A stretch of DNA of 64,000 nucleotides. Origin: Paraburkholderia hiiakae (GTDB taxonomy: Bacteria > Pseudomonadota > Gammaproteobacteria > Burkholderiales > Burkholderiaceae). Of the stretch, positions 49,625 to 58,440 are shown one piece after another. The notes under the pieces were generated by a model. That model was given only the letters and a program-made list of their open reading frames with translations. It was not told the origin of the DNA and did no database searches. How positions within the stretch are numbered: the first letter of the stretch is position 1; the number at the start of each line of letters is the position of its first letter. The position numbers and the translations under genes are program-made. The DNA lies in assembly GCF_904848665.1 (NCBI RefSeq), contig NZ_CAJHCQ010000007.1:1-64000 (forward strand), given 5' to 3'.

Positions 49625-50269
49625 ATGAGCAAGACGCTGAAAATCGCTCTCTTTGGCGCAACGGGCATGGTCGGTTCGCGCATTGCCGCTGAAGCGGCGC
49701 GGCGCGGCCACGAGGTGAGCGCGCTGGTGCGCCAGCCCGAACGAGTGGCAGCCACGCCGAACGTTCACGCGGCGCCTGCCGATTTGCTCGACGCGGCGAG
49801 CGTAGCCGCAGCGGTGCGCGGCCATGATGTAGTGGCGAGCGCCTACGCGCCGCCCAAGGAGCAACTCGGCGATCTGCTGGTCGCGAGCCGCGCCTTGGTC
49901 GACGGCGTGCGAGCGGCGGGGCTCAAGCGTCTCGTGGTGGTGGGTGGCGCCGGCTCGCTGGAGGTTGCGCCCGGCAAGCAGCTCGTCGATACCGAAGGCT
50001 TCCCGGATGCCTACAAGGCGATCGCGCTCGCCCACCGCGAGGCGTTCGAGTACTACCGCACGGTCAGCGACATCGACTGGACGTTCTTCGCGCCGGCCGC
50101 GATCATCGCCCCGGGCGAGCGCACGGGCACGTTCCGTACGGCTTCCAATACGTTGATCGCCGATGCGAAGGGCGAGAGCCGCATCTCGGCCGAAGACTAC
50201 GCGATCGCCTTCGTCGACGAGTTGGAGCAGGGCCGCTTCATTCGTCAGATTGCAACGGCGGCCTACTGA
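49625..50269 (+). CDS. NAD(P)-binding oxidoreductase (YwnB/NmrA-like)
   Basis: 214 residues. The Rossmann motif is [11 protein letters not shown] (about 8-18); later [24 protein letters not shown] and the C-terminal region of atypical SDR proteins. It probably uses NAD(P) for quinone or other reduction, or senses its ratio; the catalytic Tyr-Lys pair of classical SDRs is not obvious. It is expressed behind a palindrome matching that of the Rrf2 gene 105 nt before it. Confidence 0.85.
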   Translation: MSKTLKIALFGATGMVGSRIAAEAARRGHEVSALVRQPERVAATPNVHAAPADLLDAASVAAAVRGHDVVASAYAPPKEQLGDLLVASRALVDGVRAAGLKRLVVVGGAGSLEVAPGKQLVDTEGFPDAYKAIALAHREAFEYYRTVSDIDWTFFAPAAIIAPGERTGTFRTASNTLIADAKGESRISAEDYAIAFVDELEQGRFIRQIATAAY

Positions 50270-50388
50270 GGCGCGAAGCGAAGGCGCGACGCGGCGCTAC
50301 CTTCGCGCTGACAAACTGTTACGCACGCGCGAGGCGCGGGGCGGCGGAGTGCGGCTAAACTGGACCGTCCTGTTTTTGCCTCTCCGCC

Positions 50389-52911
50389 ATGAATACCAGC
50401 ATCGGACGCGATGGCGCGGGCGCCGGGCCGTCGCGCATGCGCTTCGGTGCGGCAGATCGTGCACTATTTTCGCGCGCCACACCGGTGCGCTCATGCGTTC
50501 GCGCCTTCCTTCGCGCGCTGATCCTCCTCGCGTGCCTCGCGGCGTGCCTGGCCGTGCCGATGCGGGCCGCCGCCCAAGCGGTGCCGGCGCCCGTGCTGCC
50601 GGTGCTCAAGAGCATCATCACCGGCGCGCCGGCCGCGGCCTCCGGCGCTTCGGCAGCCGAAGCGGCTTCGGCGCCTTCACCTGCGAGCCAGGCCGAGTTC
50701 ACGCGCTCGCTCGACAGCGTCATCGCCACGCTCGACAACGAGCGCCAGCGCACCGCGCTCCTCAACCAGCTCAAGAAGCTGCGCAGCGCGTCGGAAAACG
50801 TGGCGCCCGCGCCCGCTTCGGGTGCGGCGTCGACCTCGGGGCTGCTGGGCGCGATCGCGTCGGGCCTGGCCAATGTCGAGGCGGACGCGCGCCGCGGCCG
50901 CAGTCCGTTTCACTACTGGGCAGGGCGCTTCAGAGCAGCCGGCATCGAGCTTTATGACGTCGCGTCGGGCGGAGAAGGGGAAAGCCTCGGGCGCATCGTG
51001 TTCGATCTGTTCGCCATGCTGGCCGGCTGGGGTGCATGCGCGGCAGTGCTGCGCTGGCTCGAGCGGCGCCTGCTGAGGCGTTTCGATGTCGAGACAGGCC
51101 TGCGGCCCGATCCGCGCACCATCGATCTGCTGATTTTCGTCGTGCATCGCGCGGCGCCGTGGATCGTGGCGTTCGTCGGCGCGCTCGTGGTCGAGCGCTC
51201 GATGCCGGACGCGCTCGGGCGCACGCTCGCCCTCGTGATCGCCTACGCGATCGTTGCGGGCGCGGTGTTCTCGTCGATCTGCCTGATCATGTTTTCGCTG
51301 TTCGGCTCGGGGCACCGGCGCGCGGCCGTGCGCGTTCTGATCGCGCGCTCGCGCCGGCTGCTCTTCGCGATCGGCGTGCTGGCCGCGCTCGGCGACGCCG
51401 CGACCAATTTCGAGGTCGCGCGCCAGTTGGGTGTGAACCTCGCCGCACTGGTGAGCACCGCGGCGAACATGGCGGCGGCCGCGCTGACGGTCGTATTCGC
51501 CATCGCGTTCCGGCGGCCGGTCGCGCATCTCATCCGCAACCGCAGCTATACGCTGCGCCACGGCCACAAGGCGCTCACCGAAGTCCTCGACGTGCTCGCC
51601 TCGCTCTGGCAACTGCCGATGCTGCTGCTCGCCGGCGCTTCGATCGTCGCCACGTTCGGCGGCATCGGCAACCGCGACGACGTGCTGCAGATCTCCGTGG
51701 TCTCCGCGCTCCTGCTCGTGCTCGCGTTCTTCCTCTCCGCCGTCGTGCTGCGCATCACGCGCCCGAACCCCGCGCGCGTGCGGCGGCGCTCGCCGTATCT
51801 GCGGCGGCTGCTGCGCTTCGCCGGCACGCTGCTCGTGGTGTTCATCTGGTTCGCGTATTTCGAGTCGTGCGCGCGCCTTTGGGACATATCGCTCGCCGCC
51901 ACTATCGAGGCGAGCGTGGCCGCGCGCGGCATCGCGCACGCCATTTTCGCGATCGTGTCGACGGTGTTTCTCGCGTGGCTCGTGTGGATCACGGTCGATA
52001 CCGCGATTCTCGAAGCGCTCAACCCGACCGGCCCGCGCACCAAGGGCCGCGCGCCCAGTACGCGCGCGCGCACCATGCTGCCGCTCGTGCGCAACGCCGT
52101 GCTCGTGACGATCCTCACCATCACCGGGATCGTCACCGCGGCCAATCTCGGTATCAACGTGACACCGTTGCTCGCCGGTGCGGGCGTGATCGGGCTTGCC
52201 ATCGGCTTTGGCGCGCAGTCGCTCGTGGCCGATCTCATCACGGGCCTCTTCATCATCATCGAGGAGACGATCTCGGTGGGCGACTGGATCGACATCGACA
52301 ATGGCCATGCGGGCACGGTCGAACATCTGTCGATCCGCACCGTGCGGCTGCGCGACGGGCAGGGCGCGATCCATGCCATTCCGTTCTCGCAAATCAAGAT
52401 CGTGAAGAACCTCTCGCGCGATTTCGCGTTTGCGGTATTCGAAGTGCGTGTGCCGTTCTCGGTCGATCTCGATACGGTCACGCGCATGATTCGCGAGACA
52501 GGCGCCGAACTCGTCGCCGACTTCCGTTATCGCCGCGAGATACTCGGGCCTGTGGAAGTGTGGGGGCTCGACCGGTTCGACCCGAACTGGATGGTCGTGA
52601 AAGGGCAGATCAAGACGCGGCCGCTGCAGCAGTGGAGCGTGGCGCGTGCGTTCAATGCGCGCCTGAAGCGCCACATGGACGAAGCCGGCATCGAGATGCC
52701 GGTGCCGCAGATGCAGGTGCACATGGCCTCGCGCAACGGCGATGTCGAGGAGCCGCACGGGGCGGCGCATGCTCATCCGCCTGCGTCTGGCGCGCACGCG
52801 CCTGGCGGCGTGGCGCGCGACGCCTCACACGAGCCGCGGCCCGCGCCGCCGCCGACCGCGGGCCCCGAGGGCGCGCCGCCACAGATCCCCACGGCGGGCG
52901 GCCGCGGCTGA
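50389..52911 (+). CDS. Large MscS-family mechanosensitive channel
   Basis: 840 residues. A signal or first membrane helix lies at about 40-62. A periplasmic Ala-rich region, then about nine membrane helices (200-590), end in the MscS core: LLAGAGVIGLAIGFGAQSLV (TM3, about 595-620), GDWIDIDNGHAGTVEHLSIR, PFSQIKIVKNLSR. The C-terminal vestibule is followed by a Pro/Ala/His-rich tail. Size and layout resemble YbiO-type channels that release solutes on osmotic downshift. The gene stands alone. Confidence 0.87.
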   Translation: MNTSIGRDGAGAGPSRMRFGAADRALFSRATPVRSCVRAFLRALILLACLAACLAVPMRAAAQAVPAPVLPVLKSIITGAPAAASGASAAEAASAPSPASQAEFTRSLDSVIATLDNERQRTALLNQLKKLRSASENVAPAPASGAASTSGLLGAIASGLANVEADARRGRSPFHYWAGRFRAAGIELYDVASGGEGESLGRIVFDLFAMLAGWGACAAVLRWLERRLLRRFDVETGLRPDPRTIDLLIFVVHRAAPWIVAFVGALVVERSMPDALGRTLALVIAYAIVAGAVFSSICLIMFSLFGSGHRRAAVRVLIARSRRLLFAIGVLAALGDAATNFEVARQLGVNLAALVSTAANMAAAALTVVFAIAFRRPVAHLIRNRSYTLRHGHKALTEVLDVLASLWQLPMLLLAGASIVATFGGIGNRDDVLQISVVSALLLVLAFFLSAVVLRITRPNPARVRRRSPYLRRLLRFAGTLLVVFIWFAYFESCARLWDISLAATIEASVAARGIAHAIFAIVSTVFLAWLVWITVDTAILEALNPTGPRTKGRAPSTRARTMLPLVRNAVLVTILTITGIVTAANLGINVTPLLAGAGVIGLAIGFGAQSLVADLITGLFIIIEETISVGDWIDIDNGHAGTVEHLSIRTVRLRDGQGAIHAIPFSQIKIVKNLSRDFAFAVFEVRVPFSVDLDTVTRMIRETGAELVADFRYRREILGPVEVWGLDRFDPNWMVVKGQIKTRPLQQWSVARAFNARLKRHMDEAGIEMPVPQMQVHMASRNGDVEEPHGAAHAHPPASGAHAPGGVARDASHEPRPAPPPTAGPEGAPPQIPTAGGRG

Positions 52912-52933
52912 ACGCCTGCGCCGCTTAGACCGC

Positions 52934-53545
52934 TCAAATCACCTTGTCGCGCCGCAGTTGTGCGAGCGGCAGCACGTCGTTGACTTGCGTAGCGATGTGC
53001 TCGACGGCGACGCCGTAGACGTGCAGCGAGACGGCCGGCGCGCCGCTGCCGTTTGAGAGCCGGTGAATGCTGGCGCGCCCGCGTCCACCGAACGACACCG
53101 CGCCACTCGCGCGCGGATGCGAGCGAACCACGTCGGCGCCCTGGCGCGCATCGTCCCACGTGTAGAGCGTTTCGGTCAGCGTGCCGTCGAGCACGGCGTA
53201 GCCGCACCAGGTGTGATGTGCGTGAATCGGGCTCGCGTGACCCGGCTGCCAGACGAGCGCCGCCACCGTGTAGCGGCCGCGGCTGTCCGTCGCGATGACA
53301 TGACGCCGGTACGTGTCGGCGCCGCCTTCGCGCTGCGCACTCGTGACGAGGGCCGGGTCGGCGAGCGCTCGCGTGAGCGCTTCGCGCATGCCGCGCGCGA
53401 AGCGTGCGCAGCGCGACGGGTCGCGGGGCGTCGCGCAGGCATCGAAGGCCGCGTCGAGCGCAGCGGTGAAGCGTGCGACCGCCGCGGCGTGCTGCTCCGC
53501 GGTGTGGACGGCACTCAGCAGGGCGAGTTCGGCTGGGGCGTTCAT
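52934..53545 (-). CDS. Cysteine dioxygenase-like cupin protein
   Basis: 203 residues from ATG 53545 (MNAPAELALL); the open frame extends to 53893 but the extension is the divergent regulator in another frame. The cupin metal site reads PIHAHHTWCGYAVLDGTLTE, matching the HxH of cysteine dioxygenases, and the third ligand lies in VSLHVYG. The Cys in the motif replaces a more usual Gly. It likely oxidises cysteine or another thiol; the exact thiol is uncertain. It is divergent from an Lrp/AsnC regulator. Confidence 0.83.
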   Translation of the reverse strand: MNAPAELALLSAVHTAEQHAAAVARFTAALDAAFDACATPRDPSRCARFARGMREALTRALADPALVTSAQREGGADTYRRHVIATDSRGRYTVAALVWQPGHASPIHAHHTWCGYAVLDGTLTETLYTWDDARQGADVVRSHPRASGAVSFGGRGRASIHRLSNGSGAPAVSLHVYGVAVEHIATQVNDVLPLAQLRRDKVI

Positions 53546-53564
53546 GGCGTGTTCTTCTTCCGTT

Positions 53565-53653
53565 TTCCTATAGGAAGATTTATAGCCGTTCGCGTCGAGA
53601 AAGAGTTTTCCTATTCTTTTCCCATTTGCCCATCGTGTAGAATAAATTTCTAC
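53565..53653. promoter_or_regulatory. Divergent operator region cysteine dioxygenase / Lrp
   Basis: Perfect palindrome TTCCTATAGGAA at 53565-53576 and GTAGAA-TAAAT-TTCTAC at 53637-53653; TTTTCCTATTC recurs between them near 53606. TAGAAT at 53638-53643 could be the -10 of the regulator gene. Such spaced palindromes fit Lrp/AsnC binding. Confidence 0.55.
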
Positions 53654-53671
53654 GCTTCGGGGAGTGCGGAA

Positions 53672-54133
53672 ATGGATCTCATCGACAGAAAGCTGGTTGA
53701 GCTGCTGCAGCAGGACGCGACTATGCCGGTCGCCGAATTGGCGCAGCGCGTCAATCTTTCGCAAACGCCATGCTGGAAGCGCGTGCAGCGCCTGAAGGAA
53801 ACGGGCGTGATTCGCGCGCAGGTCGCGCTGTGCGACCCGCGCAAGCTCGGCGTGGGAACGACGGTGTTCGTCGCCGTGCGCACCAACCAGCACACCGAGG
53901 CATGGGCGCAGACCTTTACGCGCGCCGTGCAGGAGATTCCCGAGATCGTCGAGGCGTATCGCATGAGCGGAGAGACCGACTACCTGCTGCGCATCGTGGT
54001 CTCCGATATCGACGATTTCGACCGCGTCTACAAGCAGCTCATTCGCGCCGTGCCGCTATTCGACGTCAGCTCGAGCTTCGCGATGGAGCAGCTCAAGTAT
54101 TCGACGGCGCTGCCCGTGCGCAGCGGGACGTAA
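53672..54133 (+). CDS. Lrp/AsnC family transcriptional regulator
   Basis: 153 residues from ATG 53672 behind GGGGAG. Helix-turn-helix at 5-50 (MPVAELAQRVNLSQTPCWKR), then the RAM ligand-binding domain (about 65-140) with EIVEAYRMSGETDYLLRIVV. Lrp family members often respond to amino acids; the divergent cysteine dioxygenase-like gene suggests cysteine or a related thiol as signal, as inference. Two palindromes lie between the genes. Confidence 0.9.
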   Translation: MDLIDRKLVELLQQDATMPVAELAQRVNLSQTPCWKRVQRLKETGVIRAQVALCDPRKLGVGTTVFVAVRTNQHTEAWAQTFTRAVQEIPEIVEAYRMSGETDYLLRIVVSDIDDFDRVYKQLIRAVPLFDVSSSFAMEQLKYSTALPVRSGT

Positions 54134-54227
54134 CGGCACGCAGGTCCCTCGTGGCGCAAGCCGTCTGCAAGGCTTGGCGGCGTAGAATGCCCGTTCCTGT
54201 CATCCAATTCGAGGCTGGGCACGACCG

Positions 54228-54422
54228 ATGAACGAACCGCGCAAGAAGAACCCCACCGTTGGCGTTGCCGTGCTCATCGTGGTGGTGGTGGTGTTCGTGA
54301 TCGGCACCGTGCTGTTCAACGCACTGAAAAGCAAGCGCGAGTACGAAGAGACTGTTGGCGCCGGCGGGGCGAATGCATCCGCGAGCACGGCCGCTTCGCA
54401 AGCCAGCGGCTCGACGCAGTGA
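54228..54422 (+). CDS. Small single-pass membrane protein
   Basis: 64 residues: a basic start MNEPRKKNPT, one hydrophobic helix (11-31, very Val-rich) and an Ala/Ser/Gly-rich external tail. No known domain. The codon pattern and a start close behind an ACGACCG region fit a real small gene of Burkholderia. Function unknown. Confidence 0.6.
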   Translation: MNEPRKKNPTVGVAVLIVVVVVFVIGTVLFNALKSKREYEETVGAGGANASASTAASQASGSTQ

Positions 54423-54442
54423 CGCGCCGGGCCATTTCCTTC

Positions 54443-56980
54443 TTATTCCTCCGGTAGCCGGATGATGCTCGCGTCCCGGCGAATGAGCCAGGACGCTGCG
54501 ATCATCTGCTTGCATTGGTGCGCGAGCAGTTTGAGCTCCTGCGGAAGTTCCGCGGTGGCGCCGAGCGCGCGCTCGGTTTCCACCACCATCGCATCGAGTT
54601 CGCGCGTGAGTTGCCTCGTGATGTCAGTTTGATCGAGGGGCGCCGGCGTGCCCGCCTCGGCGGCGACGAGGTTCTCGCGCACGCACGAAAGCGCGCGCTC
54701 GAGTGCATCGAGTTTGACCTCTGGCTGGTCGGGCCGCGCCGTGCTGCGCAGGAGCGGAGCGGTGGCCGTGATTTGCGAGGCGAGCACGTGGCTGCGCACG
54801 AGCAGGTCGTTGAGTTCGGGCACGAACTTCTGCGCGGCCTTCGGCTCGAGCATCATGCGCTGGAACGCCTGGCCGAGATTCGCAAACGCCACGTGCACGT
54901 TCTTGCGCGCGAGCCGGTAGCGGAAGTCGCGCGCGAGCGACGGTGCGGCCGCGGCTGCGCCCGCAGTGGTTTGCGTGGACTGTGCAGCGGCTTTCGCACC
55001 CACGGCCGAGACGGGCGAGCCGGCAGCGCCGGTCGTAGGCGACTCGTCGATCGTCGCGGCGGCGGACGTGGCCGCGACCGGTTCGTCAACGACACTTGCC
55101 GCGTTCGCCGAGGCGCTTCCCATTGCGCTCACGCTGACCGAAACGTGATTTGCCACGCCGCCCGCATCCGCTGCAATTGTCGTCGCGGGGGCGTCACGGG
55201 CCGACACGCGTGCGCCTGCCTCGCTCGCTGCGACCACCGCGAACGCCGGCTGTGGCGCGCTGGTGCGCCCGCTCCACCACCAGCTTGCCTCGAGGTAGCT
55301 GCGCGTCGCGGCGATCATGTCGTGCACGAGCTTGCCCATCAGACGGTATTCCCAGTACGGGAATAGATGGCTCGCGGCGATGGCGATCATGCAGCCCACC
55401 ACCGTGTCGATCGCGCGCTCGCCGATGATGCGCATGCTGCCGGGCGCGAGCAGATGGAACATCAGGAGTACATAGGCCGACGTGAACACCACGCTCGCCG
55501 TGTAGTTGAAGAGCAGCAGGCTGTAGCTCATCACCATCGCCGCGAACATCGAGACGAGCAGCACGAGCGGCTGCTTCACGAGCAGGATCAGCGCAATGCT
55601 CGCGATACAGCCGATCAGCGTGCCGACGATACGCTGCGCGTTGCGCTGGCGCGTGAGCGAGTAGCCCGGCTTCAGGATGATGATGCTCGTCATCACGATC
55701 CAGTAGGCGTTGGTGAGCGGCAACAAGCGCCCGAGCCAGAAGCCCACCGCCACGGCGATCGTCACGCGCAGTGCGTGGCGAAAGCTCGGTGAGGCCATCG
55801 TGAGATTCGAGAAGATCTGCAGCCAGGACACGCGACGGTTCGTCACGAAACGTGTGAGCGCTTCGTCGATGCGCACCTCGGTCTCAGTCGTCGGCACCTC
55901 GCTCGCGAGACTGCGGCGCATGCGATCGATCAGGCGTGTCGCGCTCCAGATACGCCGGAACGACGCCGAGATCGCCGCATAGGCCTCCGGGTCGGTCGCG
56001 GCCAGGTCGCGCTTTTTCAGCTGCTCGAGCTCGTATTCGATGGCGCGCAGCTCGGCCTTCACGTTCACGCTTGCGCGCGGCGCTTCGTTTTGCAGCACCG
56101 CGAGGCCGATGTCTTCGAGATCGGCGGCGGCCTTGCGGATCAGGTCGCGATAGAACACGAGCAGGTCCGAGCCGCCGAAGGTGTTGCGCACGAGCGGGTA
56201 GTCGGTGTGCGCGCCCACGAACAGCTCATGCAGATCGACCGTGTTGATGAACAGGTTGAAGTGCATGGCGCGCCGCGCATCGATCTTGCCGGCCCTGAGT
56301 TTCGGCAGGTTGCGCAGCACGATGTCGCGCGCCGCGTCCTGACGCTCGACGGCGGCGATCTGCTTCGCGACGAGCTTGCGATAGCACTCGTCGAGATCGT
56401 TGTCGAGGTCGAAGAACTGGGCGCGCGCGAGCAGATAGTCGGCGCAGGCGAACACGCTTTCGGCGAGCGCCTGCTGCTCGATGCGATCGAGCATCAGGTG
56501 GCTGATCAAAGTCGACCACGCCGTGTACCAGAGGCCGCCCAGCAGGATCCACAACGCATTGACGAGCGCGAGATGCGGCGTGAAGTGCTCTTCGAGCGTC
56601 ATCACCATCATGAAGAGGGTGGCGAAGCTGATCTGTGGCCAGCGGTTGCCGTACACGACGATCAACGAGAGCACGAAGGTGAGGGGCACCACTGTGGCCC
56701 ATAGCGCGATGGGACTGAAGGTGGCGAGGCCGGTCGCGTAAGCGGAGAGAAACCCGATCACGCTGCACGCGAGCATTTCGTTGCGCTTGTACTTGAGCGG
56801 ACCCGGCATGTCGACCACGCAGGCGCCGAGCGCGCCGGTCGAGATGGTGAAACCGAGCTCGCTTTTGTGAAAGACGAACAGGCACAGGACGGCAGGAAGC
56901 GAGATGCCGATCGCGATGCGCAGGCCGCCGTAAAAGTACTGGCTATAGAGGAATTTCCTGATTTCTACGGAGTAGCGCAT
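54443..56980 (-). CDS. FUSC family transporter (aromatic acid exporter-like)
   Basis: 845 residues with two groups of membrane helices (about 15-165 and 400-545), the FUSC layout of YccS/AaeB proteins, which export aromatic acids. Conserved strings include VGFWLGRLLPLTNAYWIVMT and GYSLTRQRNAQRIVGTLIG. A low-complexity Ala/Ser/Thr stretch of about 100 residues (573-680, DNA about 54940-55260) interrupts the C-terminal cytosolic part. No adaptor (AaeA) gene adjoins it, so the partner is unknown. Confidence 0.85.
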   Translation of the reverse strand: MRYSVEIRKFLYSQYFYGGLRIAIGISLPAVLCLFVFHKSELGFTISTGALGACVVDMPGPLKYKRNEMLACSVIGFLSAYATGLATFSPIALWATVVPLTFVLSLIVVYGNRWPQISFATLFMMVMTLEEHFTPHLALVNALWILLGGLWYTAWSTLISHLMLDRIEQQALAESVFACADYLLARAQFFDLDNDLDECYRKLVAKQIAAVERQDAARDIVLRNLPKLRAGKIDARRAMHFNLFINTVDLHELFVGAHTDYPLVRNTFGGSDLLVFYRDLIRKAAADLEDIGLAVLQNEAPRASVNVKAELRAIEYELEQLKKRDLAATDPEAYAAISASFRRIWSATRLIDRMRRSLASEVPTTETEVRIDEALTRFVTNRRVSWLQIFSNLTMASPSFRHALRVTIAVAVGFWLGRLLPLTNAYWIVMTSIIILKPGYSLTRQRNAQRIVGTLIGCIASIALILLVKQPLVLLVSMFAAMVMSYSLLLFNYTASVVFTSAYVLLMFHLLAPGSMRIIGERAIDTVVGCMIAIAASHLFPYWEYRLMGKLVHDMIAATRSYLEASWWWSGRTSAPQPAFAVVAASEAGARVSARDAPATTIAADAGGVANHVSVSVSAMGSASANAASVVDEPVAATSAAATIDESPTTGAAGSPVSAVGAKAAAQSTQTTAGAAAAAPSLARDFRYRLARKNVHVAFANLGQAFQRMMLEPKAAQKFVPELNDLLVRSHVLASQITATAPLLRSTARPDQPEVKLDALERALSCVRENLVAAEAGTPAPLDQTDITRQLTRELDAMVVETERALGATAELPQELKLLAHQCKQMIAASWLIRRDASIIRLPEE

Positions 56981-57086
56981 CGACTGCCGGGGAGTTCGAG
57001 AGCGGACGGTACGCCGCGGACTGTGGCGCTGAGTCTAACGTATTTCGGGCACGATCTGACCGCCGAGGCGTGACGAACCGGGTGGC

Positions 57087-57758
57087 TCAGTCCACGCTCA
57101 ACGTCGTCGCGTTCGTGGTCGCGCCCGCGTCGCCGAGCAGGCCGTGCGTGCCGTGGATGCGCCGCATGCGCGTGCGATACCAGAAGGTCCAGGCCATCAG
57201 GCCGCCGAACACGCCATAGCCGATGATCGGCGAGACGACGAGAAAGCGCTCGATCGGCCAGGTGGCGGCCAGATAGGTGCGCAGCGCGGAGTCGAGACAA
57301 AGCCCGAAGCCCCAGATGAACGTGAGCAGCCGCATGGCTGCGACGAAGCTCGCGTTCTCGTTCCAGAGCTGTTCGAGCCGCGCGACGCCCTCGCGAGTCT
57401 CGCGCGCGACCGTAGCTCGCGTGAGATAGAACACGAGCGGGCGCTTCGCCAATAGCGAGATCAGGAACGCGGCGCCGATCGCGCCTGAGGCGAGGCTCTC
57501 GCGCATCAACAGGACGCGCGGGCTGCCGCCGAACGCTACGGCGAGGAGCGAGAGCACGATGCCGAGCAGAATGACCGCCGAGAGCGCGTCCACGCGCCGA
57601 AAGCGCACCAGTTCGACGATGCTCCAGGCAAGCGGCGGCGCGGCCGAGGCAATGAGGCCGCCGACTTCGCCCCAGTGCGGCTCGGCGAGACGATAGGCGA
57701 CCCAGGGAAGCAGCAGATTGACCGCCAGTTCGGCAACGAATGCTGGACGCAGCTTCAT
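57087..57758 (-). CDS. VC0807-like integral membrane protein
   Basis: 223 residues from ATG 57758 (MKLRPAFVAELAVNLLLPWV); the longer frame is not hydrophobic upstream. About six membrane helices. The PPLAWSIVELVRFRRVDALS region and RATVARETREG with the final FGGLMAWTFWYRTRMRRI fit the VC0807 family, whose function is unknown. It runs divergently from the ribosome rescue gene. Confidence 0.7.
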   Translation of the reverse strand: MKLRPAFVAELAVNLLLPWVAYRLAEPHWGEVGGLIASAAPPLAWSIVELVRFRRVDALSAVILLGIVLSLLAVAFGGSPRVLLMRESLASGAIGAAFLISLLAKRPLVFYLTRATVARETREGVARLEQLWNENASFVAAMRLLTFIWGFGLCLDSALRTYLAATWPIERFLVVSPIIGYGVFGGLMAWTFWYRTRMRRIHGTHGLLGDAGATTNATTLSVD

Positions 57759-57994
57759 GGGTTGCGTGCTCCTGAGGGTTCTACCGAGGCAATGACGCCA
57801 GTATGGTTCATGCGCCACGCGGCGGCAAACTGGTTGCGCAGCCGCCCGACGGCGAGGCTGCATTTCGCATGCCCGCTGCGCACCGCGCTTGCCGATTGCG
57901 CCGGGCCTGTGGCGCGGGTGTGGGGTGCGTGGCGCGCTTGTGTCAACCTCGCCGCGCTGTGCGACACTGCCGCGTGCTTTCCTTCTATCAGCCC

Positions 57995-58399
57995 ATGACC
58001 GTACGCGCGCCCATCCCGTTGCAGGAAATCGAACTCGTCGCCGTTCGCGCACAGGGCGCGGGCGGCCAGAACGTGAACAAGGTGTCGAGCGCGATTCATC
58101 TGCGTTTCGACATCCGCGCCTCCTCGTTGCCCGAGGTGCTCAAGATGCGTCTGCTCGCGCTCGCCGACCGTCGGATTACGAGTGAGGGCGTCGTGGTGAT
58201 CAAGTCGCAGGAATACCGCACCCAGGAACAGAACCGGGTGGCCGCACTTGCGCGCCTCGAGGAACTGATCGACAGCGTGAGCGTGACGCGCAAAGCGCGC
58301 GTGGCGACGCGCCCCACGCGTGCCTCGAAGCTGCGCCGGCTCGACAGCAAGGCGCGCACCGGCGAGCTGAAGGCGGCGCGCCGGCGCGTATCCGAATAG
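57995..58399 (+). CDS. arfB: Alternative ribosome-rescue factor ArfB
   Basis: 134 residues from ATG 57995 with only a weak ribosome site; upstream frame is not conserved in character. It is a small class-I release factor-like protein with the GGQ motif in [13 protein letters not shown] (residues 24-36) and a basic C-terminal tail rich in Arg/Lys that enters the mRNA channel of stalled ribosomes. It hydrolyses peptidyl-tRNA on ribosomes without a stop codon. The tail has [11 protein letters not shown] and [15 protein letters not shown]. Confidence 0.93.
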   Translation: MTVRAPIPLQEIELVAVRAQGAGGQNVNKVSSAIHLRFDIRASSLPEVLKMRLLALADRRITSEGVVVIKSQEYRTQEQNRVAALARLEELIDSVSVTRKARVATRPTRASKLRRLDSKARTGELKAARRRVSE

Positions 58400-58440
58400 C
58401 GACCAGGACCGCTCGGCGCATTGCCGGTCTGCCACGCGCA

